The position numbers and the translations under genes are program-made. From Streptomyces parvus (GTDB taxonomy: Bacteria > Actinomycetota > Actinomycetes > Streptomycetales > Streptomycetaceae), in contig NZ_BMRY01000007.1 in assembly GCF_014648875.1 (NCBI RefSeq), forward strand, positions 1 to 64,000: a DNA stretch of 64,000 nt. Direction: 5' to 3'. The notes below the pieces were generated by a model. The model searched no databases. It saw only the letters and a list, made by a program, of their open reading frames with translations, and was not told where the DNA came from. Below are positions 9,463 to 17,857 of this stretch, one piece after another (the stretch's first letter is position 1; each line of letters starts with the position of its first letter).

Positions 9463-12013
9463 CAGGCGTCCTTCGGGGTGAAGTGGAGGGCGGTTGTGTC
9501 GCTCAGGACGGCCTCGTCGAAGGAGTGGCCGAGACCGTCGGTGCCGGCCTGGTTCTCGATGCCGGTGGTCGCCGAGCCGCCGCGCTGGAGCACGCTGCTG
9601 CCGGCGCCGCGGTACTGCAGGGTGATCGCACCGGTGGCCTCGTCGAAGACGGCCTGGAAGGAGATCCGCACCGAGGGCTCGGCGGCGAAGGACGCCTTGT
9701 CCCAGACGATCGCGAACTTCCGGGATCCGGCCTTGCCGGTGACGGCGGTCCTGACGCTGGAGCGCTTGTCGAGGACCAGGTCGTCCCAGAAGGCGGCGAC
9801 GACGCCGTTGGGCCGGGCGTCGGCGGGCAGCGCGGTGTTGGCGTAGTCGCCCAGGCGTGGCTGGACGAAGTTGATCAGGCCGTTGGTGGTGACGGAGGCG
9901 CTGGTGTAGGTCACGCCGTAGAAGCGCACGGGGAACGGCAGGTAGACGGTCGTGGCGTCCTCGTCGCCGGTCAGGCCGGTGCCCGTGGAGCCCTTGATCC
10001 AGGAAGAGGTGACGGGAGCGCAGGAGTACGTGCCGCCCGCGTCGGTGCGGTTCGGTAGCTTCACCTCCGTGGCCTCCGCGCCGTCCACGTCCAGCGTGCC
10101 GCTGTACTTTCCGTTGCACAGGACCGGTGCGGCGGGGGTGACGCGCAGCGTGTACGCGCCTTCGGCGACCTTCGGCAGGGAGAACCTGCCCTTCGCGTCC
10201 GTGGTGGCTCCCTCGACCGGGGTGCCGGGCAGGGAGACGGCGGCCTTCGCGAGCGGCTTCCCGGTGACGTCGAGGACGGTGCCGGTCACCGCGTGTGCGG
10301 CGACGGGGGTCAGGGCGACATCCTGCGTCACGGGCTCGCCCGTGATCAGCTCGACGCCGGAGACCGTGCCGGTCCCGTAGCCGTAGCCGCTGAGGGAGAA
10401 GGTGTACGTTCCCGGGGGCAGCGACAGCCGGTAGGAGCCGTCGGCGCCCGTGGTCACCGCGCGGGTCGCGGCGCCGGTCGTGGCCCGGACCGTGACACCC
10501 GGCAGCGCGGCGCCCGTCGCCTCGTCGGTGACCTTGCCGGACACGTCGACCGCGGTGTGCGGGGCCTTGCCGAGGGAGGCGAGGATGTCGAGCTTGCCCT
10601 CGCCCCACACGTTGTTCCGTCCGGGTGTGCCGCCGCAGTGGGTGTCGTCGACGTCGGTCGCGCCCTCGTCGAGCAGGGCGCGGGTACCGGCTATGTCACC
10701 GATGAGCGAGGGGGCGGCCGACCACAGCAGGGCCACGGCGCCGGCTACGTGCGGGGTCGCCATCGACGTGCCGTTGAGCGCCTTGTACGCCGAACCGGGC
10801 CAGGTGGGGCGGACGTCGACGCCCGGCGCCGAGATGTTCGGCTTCGCCGAGCCGTCGACCGGGGAGGGTCCGAACCCGGAGAACCCGGCGATCCGGCCGT
10901 CGGCGTCGTACGCGCCGACGCCGTAGGCGGGCGCCTGTGCGCCGGGGGCCTCGGTGGTGCCGCAGGTCCTGCCGTCCCCCTTGTTGCCGGCCGCGAACGC
11001 CTCGAAGATGCCCGCGGAGTTCCACGCTTCGACGATGTCCTGGTAGAACGTCGTCGCGCCGCCGCCCCAGGAGTTGTTGACGATGTTCGGCGCCAGGTCA
11101 GGACGCGGGTTCCGGCCGGCGCGGTCGGTCGGCGCGAGGATCCACTGACCGGCCTTGAGCAGGGACTCGTCCGAGCACGAGGACGTCTCGCAGCCCTTGG
11201 CGGTGATCCAGGTGGCGTTCGGGGCGACACCGACGCCGCCCCGGCCCGCCATGGTGCCCATCGTGTGGGTGCCGTGGCCGTTGTTGTCGCAGGGGGTGCC
11301 GCCCGTACCGCACTGGCCGGTCGGGTCGTACCAGTTGTAGTCGTGCGTGAAGCCGCCGTCGCCGTTGTTGCCGCGGTAGTTCGTGACGAGGTCCGGGTGG
11401 TCGTACTGGACGCCGGAGTCGATGTTGGCGATGACGACGCCCTCACCGCGGTCGTCGTAGTCCTTCCAGACCTGGTCGGCCTTGATGTCCTTGATGCCCC
11501 ACTCGGGGGTGGCGTCGGCGTCGGTCCCCTCGGCAGTGGCGGCTTCGGCGGGCAGGGCCTCCACGTCGTCGAGCGTGTAGTGCTGCTCCTTGACGATCCG
11601 GGCGACGTCGGAGCGCCCGGCGAGCTCCTCGACGAGGGCTCGTCGCCGGTCACCTTCACGGCGTTGGCGATCCAGAAGTTCTGGTGGCCCACCTTCCTCC
11701 TGTCGAGGAAGGAGTTCAGGGCACGCTGGCTGCTGTCCGCCTCGGCCCGCAGCTCCGTGAACGCCGACTTCGTCCTGGCCGCGTGCGCGCGCTTGCCCCG
11801 GGCGGCGGACAGATCGGCCCTGTCCTTGAGGACGACGAAGAAGGAGGCCTCGCCGCCCCCGTCCACGGCGTCCAGCAGAGCGGCGTCGACACGGACCGAG
11901 GGGCCCGTGCCGGCAGCGGCGGGCGGTGGACCGATCAGCAGGCCCGCGGCGGTGAGCGCTGCGGCCGCCGCCCATGCGGCGGCTCTGCGCCGGGGCGATC
12001 GAGACAGGTGCAT
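9462..12013 (-). pseudogene. Secreted S8 (subtilisin-like) serine protease, interrupted by one frameshift
   Basis: Translation from the ATG at 12013 gives a signal peptide (MHLSRSPRR, then an Ala-rich core ending PAAAG) and a propeptide (FFVVLKDRADL). At about 11640 the frame is lost after VKVTGDE and resumes as ALVEELAGRSDVARIV in the next frame to the stop at 9462. One missing G (GAGCCC for GAGGCCC) explains it, and repair yields about 850 aa. Catalytic motifs are all present: Asp in VVIANIDSGVQYDHPDL, His in NGHGTHTMGT, Ser in LNGTSMATPHVAG. Two carboxypeptidase-regulatory-like Ig folds (around GVTVRATTG and KAAVSLPGT) and a C-terminal beta domain follow. Good conservation elsewhere suggests a recent mutation or a sequencing error. 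Confidence 0.85.
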
Positions 12014-12096
12014 CGGGATGCTCCTCCAGAGACGTACGGGGGAGTCCGGACGCTAGGAGGGCACCGTTACTCGGGCATTACAAGCCCAAGAAAGGG

Positions 12097-12135
12097 GGCC
12101 GGGGGTGTCGGCGACGTGCGCCGACACCCCCGGCC
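12097..12135 (-). terminator. 17-bp perfect hairpin downstream of the SHOCT gene
   Basis: GGCCGGGGGTGTCGGCG (12097-12113) is the exact reverse complement of 12119-12135, with loop ACGTG. It sits 3' of the SHOCT gene (stop 12182) and before the protease start at 12013, so it terminates minus-strand transcription. Confidence 0.75.
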
Positions 12136-12181
12136 TTGTGTCGCAGGGGAAGAGGAGGGGAGGGGAGGCCGGAGCCCGGCC

Positions 12182-12586
12182 TCAGGCGAGCAGCTTCGCC
12201 TTCGCCCGCTCGTACTCCTCGGGGCTGAGTGCGCCCTTGTCCTTGAGCTCGGCCAGTTTCGCCAGGTCCTTCACGTGGTCGCTGCCGCCCGAGCCGCCCT
12301 CCGTGCCGGCGGCCCGGCGGACGTAGTCACGGAACGCGGCCTCGGAGTCCTTCGCCAACTTCTCGTCGCGCTCGTGCATGCTGCGTCCGCGGACGATGAG
12401 GTAGATCAGTACGCCCACATAGGGCAGCAGGATGACGAGGACCAGCCAGCCCGCCTTGGCCCAGCCGTTCAGCGAGTGGTCCCGGAAGAGGTCCGTGATG
12501 ACCTTGAACAGCAGGAAGAACCACATGACCCACAGGAACAGGTACAGCATGGTCAGGAAGAGGTTCAGCAGCGGGTAATCGTCCAT
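12182..12586 (-). CDS. PLDc_N / SHOCT domain membrane protein
   Basis: 134 aa. Residues 1-65 form two hydrophobic segments of the type found at the N-terminus of phospholipase D/cardiolipin synthases (WLVLVILLPYVGVLIYLIVRGR). The C-terminus (LAELKDKGALSPEEYERAKAKLL) is a SHOCT domain, a short helical oligomerisation module. No catalytic HKD motif is present, so it is not an enzyme of that family. It stands alone between two terminator/promoter regions. Such proteins are common and functionally uncharacterised in Streptomyces. Confidence 0.85.
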   Translation of the reverse strand: MDDYPLLNLFLTMLYLFLWVMWFFLLFKVITDLFRDHSLNGWAKAGWLVLVILLPYVGVLIYLIVRGRSMHERDEKLAKDSEAAFRDYVRRAAGTEGGSGGSDHVKDLAKLAELKDKGALSPEEYERAKAKLLA

Positions 12587-12620
12587 GGGGCCTACTCCGA
12601 TCGCACGGATGGTCCCTTAT

Positions 12621-13130
12621 TCATACAGTTGGTCCGATTGGTCCGCATCCGGTGATCCGCAGCATGTGTGCGGGCGGGTGAGTGATACCCAGCTCCGGTC
12701 GCCAGGCCGCCAGGATCTGCGCCGACGGATCGAACAGCGGGGCGGGAAGCTCCTCGGGCGCGGTCCACCGCCAGGCGCTGATCAGATGCGGCTCGGTCAC
12801 CTCGGGATCACCGGAGGTGAGCCGCACGACGGCCGCCATGCTGATGCGGTTGATCCCGCCGATCACGTCGTGGACCATCGCGATGATCTCCACGGACGCC
12901 TCGTCGACCACCAGGCCCGTCTCCTCGCGCAGCTCCCGGACGGCCGCCGCGGGGATCGACTCGTGCGTCGCGTCGACCTTCCCGCCCGGCAGCTCCCACG
13001 TACCGCTGTGATGCCGGCCCAGCAGAATGCGCCCCTGGCCGTCCTCGACGATCACCCCGACTCCGAGGGCCGCCTGGGCCGTGGGCGGGCGGGTGTTGCG
13101 GGCGGGCGCGGTGACGGGGTCGGCCGACAT
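12621..13130 (-). CDS. NUDIX hydrolase
   Basis: 169 aa. The Nudix box appears as GGKVDATHESIPAAAVREL then REETGL, with the metal-binding REEXG core intact and one extra residue between the first Gly and Glu compared with the consensus spacing. The ATG at 13130 (MSADPVTAPARN) is preferred over the upstream GTG at 13199 because GGAGAA precedes it by about 9 nt. It lies 97 nt downstream of the NAD-kinase-like gene on the same strand. A role in nucleotide-diphosphate or NAD(P)-related turnover is inferred from that neighbour. Substrate is not readable from sequence. Confidence 0.85.
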   Translation of the reverse strand: MSADPVTAPARNTRPPTAQAALGVGVIVEDGQGRILLGRHHSGTWELPGGKVDATHESIPAAAVRELREETGLVVDEASVEIIAMVHDVIGGINRISMAAVVRLTSGDPEVTEPHLISAWRWTAPEELPAPLFDPSAQILAAWRPELGITHPPAHMLRITGCGPIGPTV

Positions 13131-13227
13131 GGTGCTGGTTCTCCGCTCTCCGGTGCGTGTTCGTGTGCGGTACGCGTACGGGGGACGCGTGCGGACCACC
13201 GTAGCGAAGCCGCCGCGGCGGGCACGC

Positions 13228-14127
13228 TCAGATCACCAGGCGCAGCGATCTCTCCGCGATGCCCAGCCGTACGCTCTGACCCCAGGTCAGCTCCAGCGCG
13301 TCGGACTCCATCCCGTCGCCGAAGACCACGATCCGGTCCGACTCCACGGTGAGGCGCAGCCCCTGCCCCCGCCCCAGTTCGCCCGCCACCCGCGACGTCC
13401 CGGTCGCCGGGGACGGCCAGGCCTCGCGGACGAACCACAGGAGGCGCGCGTCGCACGGTGCGGGCAGCGGCAGCGCGCTGCCGCGCTCCAGCCACAGCGA
13501 GCGGAGCCAGCCGGTGGCGCCCGTGCCGGTGCCGACCAGCACCCCGGAGGATGCCTGGGCCTCGCCGGGGGCGCTCTCGCCGTCGGCGCCCAGGCGGTAG
13601 CGGGCCGTCTGGTGGCCGGGCGGCCCGAGGTAGATCTCGTTGAGGGCGAGGAGGCGCTGCGTGTCGTCGGCGACGGCCTCGACCATGGTCAGCTCCTCCG
13701 CCTTGCCGGCGGAGGCGGTCGCGGCGCGCAGCAGGGCCGCCGTGTCGGCATGGCGGTGGCGGACCAGGACGCCCGGGTTGTGCCCGGGGGCGGTGTCGAT
13801 GCCCACCACCGGCTGACCGGACAGATACTTCGCGGTGTTGGCGACCAGACCGTCCTGGCCGACCACGACCACCACGTCCTCCGGGGCGAACAGGAAGCGG
13901 TCCAGGTCCGCCCGCTCCACCCGGGAGCTGCGCCAGGTGAGCGGCACCGCCGCCGCCACCTCGCGCAGCGCCTGCCGGGTGTCCTCGTGGCGGCGGGCCA
14001 CCTCGTCGATCGAGCGGCCCCGGCTGGACAGGAAGAACGCGGCCTGCCCGTGCGTCCCGTGCCGCGCGAGCAGCTCCTCGTACTCCGTCCGCCGGTGGAC
14101 GATCACCGCCCGGGGCGCCAGGCTCAC
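13228..14127 (-). CDS. NAD(+) kinase-like protein with altered GGDG motif
   Basis: 299 aa. The fold signature of NAD/diacylglycerol kinases is visible: VVVVVGQDGLVANTAKYL corresponds to the GGDG nucleotide-binding motif, GIDTAPGHNPG to the NxD/substrate loop region, and VGTGTGATGWLRSL to the conserved GSTAY-like segment. The second Gly of GGDG is Gln here, so catalytic NAD phosphorylation is uncertain. The start overlaps the stop of the SPFH gene by ATGA, so the two are co-translated. It may be a diverged kinase or an NAD(H)-binding partner. Confidence 0.75.
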   Translation of the reverse strand: MSLAPRAVIVHRRTEYEELLARHGTHGQAAFFLSSRGRSIDEVARRHEDTRQALREVAAAVPLTWRSSRVERADLDRFLFAPEDVVVVVGQDGLVANTAKYLSGQPVVGIDTAPGHNPGVLVRHRHADTAALLRAATASAGKAEELTMVEAVADDTQRLLALNEIYLGPPGHQTARYRLGADGESAPGEAQASSGVLVGTGTGATGWLRSLWLERGSALPLPAPCDARLLWFVREAWPSPATGTSRVAGELGRGQGLRLTVESDRIVVFGDGMESDALELTWGQSVRLGIAERSLRLVI

Positions 14128-15137
14128 GCTCCCGCCCCGCCTTCCGGACGGCCGAGCCTGGCGAGCAGCCCGGTGAGGACGTCGGGGGAGAGGGTGAGGC
14201 TCTCGATGCGCGGCAGGTTCTCCGCGAGCCGGGTCGCCGCGAGGGCGTGCAGTATGGCCGGGTCGACCTCGCCGTGCACCCGCAGCCAGGCGGCCTGCGC
14301 CTCGGCCCGGGCCCCGCCCGTCTCGCGGGCCGCCTCGGCCTCCGCCCGGGCCAGGCGCACCTTGCGGGCCGCCTCCGCCTCGGTCCGTACGCCGTCGGCG
14401 GCGGCCTTCTCCTCGGCCTCGCGGCGGGCGTTCGTGCCGCGCTGGTCGACCAACTCCTCCTCGCGCCGGGCCAGTTCGATCTGGCTGGCCAGCTCGTTCT
14501 CGGCGATGGCGCGTTCGCGCTCGACGGCCACGGCCCGCCGTTCGTAGGTGGCCCGGTCCGCCTCCTGCTGGATCTGCTCGCGGGCCGGGGTGCGCAGGGC
14601 GCGCTCGACCTCGGCCTCGGGGCGGATCGCGACGACGCGCACGGCCACCACGTCGATGCCGGTGGCCGGGAGGCGGGGCTCGGCGGCGAGGCCGGTGGCG
14701 ACCCGTTCGCGTACGGAGGCGACGCCGTCGACCAGGGTTGCGGCCAGTGGAGTGCGGGCCAGGACGTCCAGGGTGTGCTGCTGCGCGGTCTCGGTGAGGA
14801 GGGTGGCGATCTGCTCCAGGGGCGCGCCGCGCCAGCTGCCGGTGTCCGGGTCGACGGAGAAGTCGAGCCGGTTCGCCGCCTCGGCCGGATCGCTGATCCG
14901 GTAGGTGACGGTGGCCTGCACGGTGACGTCCTGGAAGTCGGCCGTACGGGCGTGGAACGCCATGGCCAGCTCCCGGTCGTCGACCGGCACTTCGGAGAGC
15001 GCCGCCGACAGCGACCGGTACCAGAAGCTGAGCCCCTGGCCGTCGTGGGCGAGCTTGCCGCGCTTGTGGTGGCGGATGTGGGCGGTGGGCGCGGAGCGCA
15101 GGTGGCGCCAGCCGAAGCGCCGGGTGATGTCGGCCAT
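14124..15137 (-). CDS. SPFH/Band 7 (slipin/prohibitin-like) protein
   Basis: 337 aa. An N-terminal SPFH domain (SFWYRSLSAALSEVPVDDRE, then DVTVQATVTYRISDP) is followed by a long charged coiled coil rich in Ala/Glu/Arg (about residues 190-290). There is no clear N-terminal membrane span, so membrane attachment may be peripheral. The ATG at 15137 follows a G-rich stretch. It is the first gene of an operon with the NAD-kinase-like gene (ATGA overlap) and the Nudix gene. The upstream region carries two small inverted repeats near a TTGACT promoter-like hexamer. Confidence 0.85.
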   Translation of the reverse strand: MADITRRFGWRHLRSAPTAHIRHHKRGKLAHDGQGLSFWYRSLSAALSEVPVDDRELAMAFHARTADFQDVTVQATVTYRISDPAEAANRLDFSVDPDTGSWRGAPLEQIATLLTETAQQHTLDVLARTPLAATLVDGVASVRERVATGLAAEPRLPATGIDVVAVRVVAIRPEAEVERALRTPAREQIQQEADRATYERRAVAVERERAIAENELASQIELARREEELVDQRGTNARREAEEKAAADGVRTEAEAARKVRLARAEAEAARETGGARAEAQAAWLRVHGEVDPAILHALAATRLAENLPRIESLTLSPDVLTGLLARLGRPEGGAGA

Positions 15138-15156
15138 GATGGGGACCCCCTTGATT

Positions 15157-15204
15157 TCGTCATAACGACGATAAGGGGTGGATGTTATTAGAGTCAAGAT
15201 GACT
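15157..15204 (-). promoter_or_regulatory. Candidate operators and promoter of the SPFH operon
   Basis: Two perfect short inverted repeats lie upstream of the SPFH start: TCGTC-ATAAC-GACGA at 15157-15171 and AGTCA-AGA-TGACT at 15192-15204. The second includes TTGACT on the minus strand, which could be a -35 box. The stretch is distinctly A/T-rich compared with its surroundings. The regulator is unknown. Confidence 0.4.
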
Positions 15205-15205
15205 A

Positions 15206-15988
15206 TTAAGGGGATCCGGGGTGGCGGGCGACCGTGTACCTGGCCGGGATCTCGCCGCCCCCGTGTACGGCGAGGTCTGCGCCGTTGACGTACCTGGAGA
15301 GGTCGCACGCCAGCCAGAGGCAGGCCCGTGCCACATCGTCCGGCTCCGCCAGTCGCCCCATCGGGACGACGCCCGCCACCGCGTCCCCGCCGTCCTCTCC
15401 GTACAGTGCGGCCGCGTTCTCGGTCCGGACGAGGCCCGCAGTGATGTGGTTGACCCTGACCCGTGGTGCCCATTCCAGGGCCAGCGCCCGGGTCAGCCCG
15501 AGCAGGCCCGCCTTGGCGGCGGAGTAGGCGGCGGTGCCCGGCTGCGGAGCGTGGGCGGAGACGCTGCCGATGTTGATCACGCTTCCGCCGCCCGGCTGCT
15601 CCCGCATCGCCAGGTTCGCCGCCTGAGCCGTGTAGAAGGGGGCGAGGAGGTTGAGCGCGACCACCTTCTCCACGAAGCGCGGCGAGACCGTCGCTGCCTC
15701 CGCGTCCGGGGAGCCGCCGGCGTTGTTCACCAGCACGTCGAGCCGCCCGAACCGCTCGGCGGTCGCCTCGACGACATCCGTCGCCGCCTCCGGGTCCCGC
15801 AGGTCCGCCGCCCGGAACGCGACCTCGCGCCCGCCCGTCGACGGCAGGTCGGCCGGTGTCGAGCGCCCGCAGACCATGACGTCCGCACCGCTCGCCAGGA
15901 AGGCTCTCGCGATCGCGGCCCCCAGGCCCCTGGTGCCGCCGGTGACGAGTACGGCCCGGCCGGTGAAGTGGAGCTGGTCGTCGTCCAT
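15206..15988 (-). CDS. SDR family NAD(P)-dependent oxidoreductase
   Basis: 260 aa classical short-chain dehydrogenase. The cofactor loop is TGGTRGLG (residues 16-23), then NNAG, and the Ser-Tyr-Lys site is in NIGSVSAHAPQPGTAAYSAAK. Acidic/basic residues after beta-2 (CGRS) suggest NADP(H) preference. C-terminal APRVRVNHITAGLVRTE is typical of the FabG-like group. It is a lone gene with its own promoter containing a CAAGCGCTTG palindrome. Substrate unknown. Confidence 0.9.
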   Translation of the reverse strand: MDDDQLHFTGRAVLVTGGTRGLGAAIARAFLASGADVMVCGRSTPADLPSTGGREVAFRAADLRDPEAATDVVEATAERFGRLDVLVNNAGGSPDAEAATVSPRFVEKVVALNLLAPFYTAQAANLAMREQPGGGSVINIGSVSAHAPQPGTAAYSAAKAGLLGLTRALALEWAPRVRVNHITAGLVRTENAAALYGEDGGDAVAGVVPMGRLAEPDDVARACLWLACDLSRYVNGADLAVHGGGEIPARYTVARHPGSP

Positions 15989-16014
15989 GGTCGGCCTCCC
16001 TGAGCGGAATCTAC

Positions 16015-16024
16015 CAAGCGCTTG
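16015..16024 (-). promoter_or_regulatory. CAAGCGCTTG palindrome in the SDR promoter
   Basis: Read on the minus strand the site is AACAAGCGCTTGGT, a near-complete palindrome 27-36 nt upstream of the SDR start. This form resembles TetR-family operators found before acyl-CoA and SDR genes in actinobacteria. Which regulator binds is not shown; the TetR gene next door is one candidate, though its own promoter carries a different motif. Confidence 0.5.
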
Positions 16025-16063
16025 TTAGGTGCGATAGAGGGGGTGTGGGTGCGTATACACGGG

Positions 16064-16094
16064 CGGCCGGTGACCTCCGAGAGGTCACCGGCCG
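16064..16094 (-). terminator. Hairpin downstream of the TetR gene
   Basis: CGGCCGGTGACCTC (16064-16077) pairs exactly with 16081-16094, loop CGA. A second, imperfect hairpin lies at about 16139-16171. Both sit between the TetR stop (16178) and the SDR start. Confidence 0.6.
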
Positions 16095-16177
16095 GCCGGG
16101 CGGTGCGCCGCCCCCGTCCCCACGGTGCGGCGCGGGTGGACCGTCCCCATCCGCAGGGACGGGCGGTCCACGTCTTG

Positions 16178-16807
16178 TCAGGACTCCGGCGCTCCCGCCC
16201 TGAGTCCGAGGCCCGGGAGGATCGCCCGCTCCACGAACCGGGTCAGATACGCGGCGTCGGCGTAACGCCCTTCCAGCAGCGGCCGGGCGCGCAGTACGCC
16301 GAGCAGCTGGGCCGCCACGAAGTCGGCCGCCGGGAGGTCCGCCGCGATCTCGCCGCGCTCCTGACCCCGCCGGACCATCGCGTCGATCGCCGCGACCTCC
16401 GGCAGGATCAGCGCCTCACGCAGCGCGCACAGCAGCTCCGGGCTCTGCAGCGCGGCATGGCTGAGGGCGTGCATCAGTGGGGTGTCGCTCCCCGAGGCCT
16501 CGCCGATCGCCCGCGCGGCCTCCAGCAGATCCCCGGCCAGCGTCCCGGTGTCGATCTTCGGGAGTCGCATCCGCCGGGTGCCGTGCAGCGCGGCCACCAC
16601 CAGCTCCGGCTTGGAACCCCACTGCCGGTAGAGCGTCGACTTCCCGCACCGGGTGCGCGAGGCGACACCCTCCATCGTCAGCGACTCGTAACCGCTCTCC
16701 CGCAACAGTTCCAGCACCGCCGCGTACAGCTCCTGCGCTCGCTCCGGTGTGATCTTCGACCGGGGCGAGGAGAGGGCTGACTCCGGTACGGAATCGGGCG
16801 ACGGCAT
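16178..16807 (-). CDS. TetR/AcrR family transcriptional regulator
   Basis: 209 aa. The N-terminal HTH spans about residues 20-65 (ERAQELYAAVLELLRESGYE, then LTMEGVASRTRCGKSTLYRQW), and the C-terminal ligand domain is of the TetR_C type. The ATG at 16807 follows GGAGG with an 8-nt gap; the longer frame upstream has no support. It is divergent from the PAP2/DMT pair, and the shared intergenic region contains a striking operator array, so autoregulation and control of the divergent genes are likely. Ligand unknown. Confidence 0.9.
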   Translation of the reverse strand: MPSPDSVPESALSSPRSKITPERAQELYAAVLELLRESGYESLTMEGVASRTRCGKSTLYRQWGSKPELVVAALHGTRRMRLPKIDTGTLAGDLLEAARAIGEASGSDTPLMHALSHAALQSPELLCALREALILPEVAAIDAMVRRGQERGEIAADLPAADFVAAQLLGVLRARPLLEGRYADAAYLTRFVERAILPGLGLRAGAPES

Positions 16808-16842
16808 GGGCTCTACCTCCAGCGGCGGTGCGGTGAGGCTCT

Positions 16843-16908
16843 CGATACGCCAGTGTACCGATACGCGCGTGTACCGATACGCCAACGTATCGGTACACTG
16901 GCGTATCG
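16843..16908. promoter_or_regulatory. Operator array: 23-bp perfect inverted repeat with three GTGTACCGATAC copies
   Basis: The 23-nt arm 16843-16865 is the exact reverse complement of 16886-16908, separated by 20 nt. GTGTACCGATAC occurs at 16853-16864 and 16869-16880, and inverted at 16887-16898. Further GATAC/GTATC half sites surround these. The array sits 35 nt upstream of the TetR start and 61 nt before the PAP2 GTG, which is ideal for a regulator controlling both directions. Confidence 0.75.
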
Positions 16909-16969
16909 ATACGGCGTGGATCGATGGAACCGGGCCGTCCGCTACCGCTTCGCATCCAAGGGGGCACGG

Positions 16970-17857
16970 GTGAGACTCGCCCGCACCGAGCCCACGGACC
17001 AGGAGCCGGACATACGTGCCCGACCGCCCCTCGTCCGCGAGTTCCTTCTCGTGGCCGGACTCTTCCTGGCCTACAAATTCGGCCGTCAGGCCGCCAACGG
17101 CCATGTCGAGGAGGCGTTCCGCAACGCGGGGAGCGTCTGGGACCTCGAACGTGCCCTGCACCTCCCCGGCGAGGGCGCCGTCCAGGGGCTCCTGCTGCAC
17201 AGCCAGCCCCTGATCCACGCGGCGAACACCTACTACGCCGCCGTGCACTTCCCGGCCGCGGCCCTCTTCCTGGTCTGGCTCTACTGGCGGCGCCCCGCCC
17301 ACTACGTCCGGTCGCGCCGCGTGCTCGCAGCGCTCACCGCCGCCGCCCTGGGGCTGCACCTGCTGTTCCCACTGGCGCCGCCCCGGATGCTCCCGGCCGC
17401 CGGACTCGTCGACACCGGTCAGGTCTACGGGCCGACGGTGTACGGGCAGACGCCCGCGACCGACACGATGGCCAACCAGTTCGCCGCGATGCCCTCGCTG
17501 CACGTCGGCTGGGCCGTGATGGTCGCCGTCGGACTGATCGCCGCCACCCGCTCCCGGTGGCGGCGGCTGTGGCTGCTGCACCCGGCGATCACCCTGTTCG
17601 TCGTCGTGGGCACGGCGAACCACTACTGGCTCGACGCGATCGTCGTCGTGGCGCTGCTCGCCGTCGCGCTCGCCGCGTTCCGGCTGCCGCTGTCCGCCCG
17701 GACCGTTCCTGCGCGGCTGCCGGGTGGGCCCGTCCCGGCCTCGCCGCCGAACCCCGTGCCCGCTGGGGCGACCGACGTACGGTCCGTCGCGCAGGGCACC
17801 CCGGAGGGCACCCGGGAACCCGCCCCGGAGCTCACCCCGAGCGGGGTCGGCCGATGA
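16970..17857 (+). CDS. PAP2-superfamily (AUR1-like) membrane phosphatase/phosphotransferase
   Basis: 295 aa with about six hydrophobic segments. Motifs characteristic of the PAP2_3 group are PLAPPRMLP, AMPSLHVGWA (the PSGH-type catalytic His) and GTANHYWLDAIVV (the H-x-x-x-D pair). The GTG start at 16970 is supported by AAGGGGG 5 nt upstream. The C-terminal 50 residues are Pro/Thr-rich and not conserved-looking. The stop overlaps the next start by ATGA. It probably acts on lipid phosphates or transfers a phospho-alcohol at the membrane; substrate inferred from family only. Confidence 0.85.
   Translation: MRLARTEPTDQEPDIRARPPLVREFLLVAGLFLAYKFGRQAANGHVEEAFRNAGSVWDLERALHLPGEGAVQGLLLHSQPLIHAANTYYAAVHFPAAALFLVWLYWRRPAHYVRSRRVLAALTAAALGLHLLFPLAPPRMLPAAGLVDTGQVYGPTVYGQTPATDTMANQFAAMPSLHVGWAVMVAVGLIAATRSRWRRLWLLHPAITLFVVVGTANHYWLDAIVVVALLAVALAAFRLPLSARTVPARLPGGPVPASPPNPVPAGATDVRSVAQGTPEGTREPAPELTPSGVGR

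Noticed and set aside
16843..16908. Perfect 23-bp inverted repeats as ends of a mini insertion element
   Set aside because: Internal copies of the same 12-mer and the promoter position between divergent genes fit operators better; no target duplication seen.
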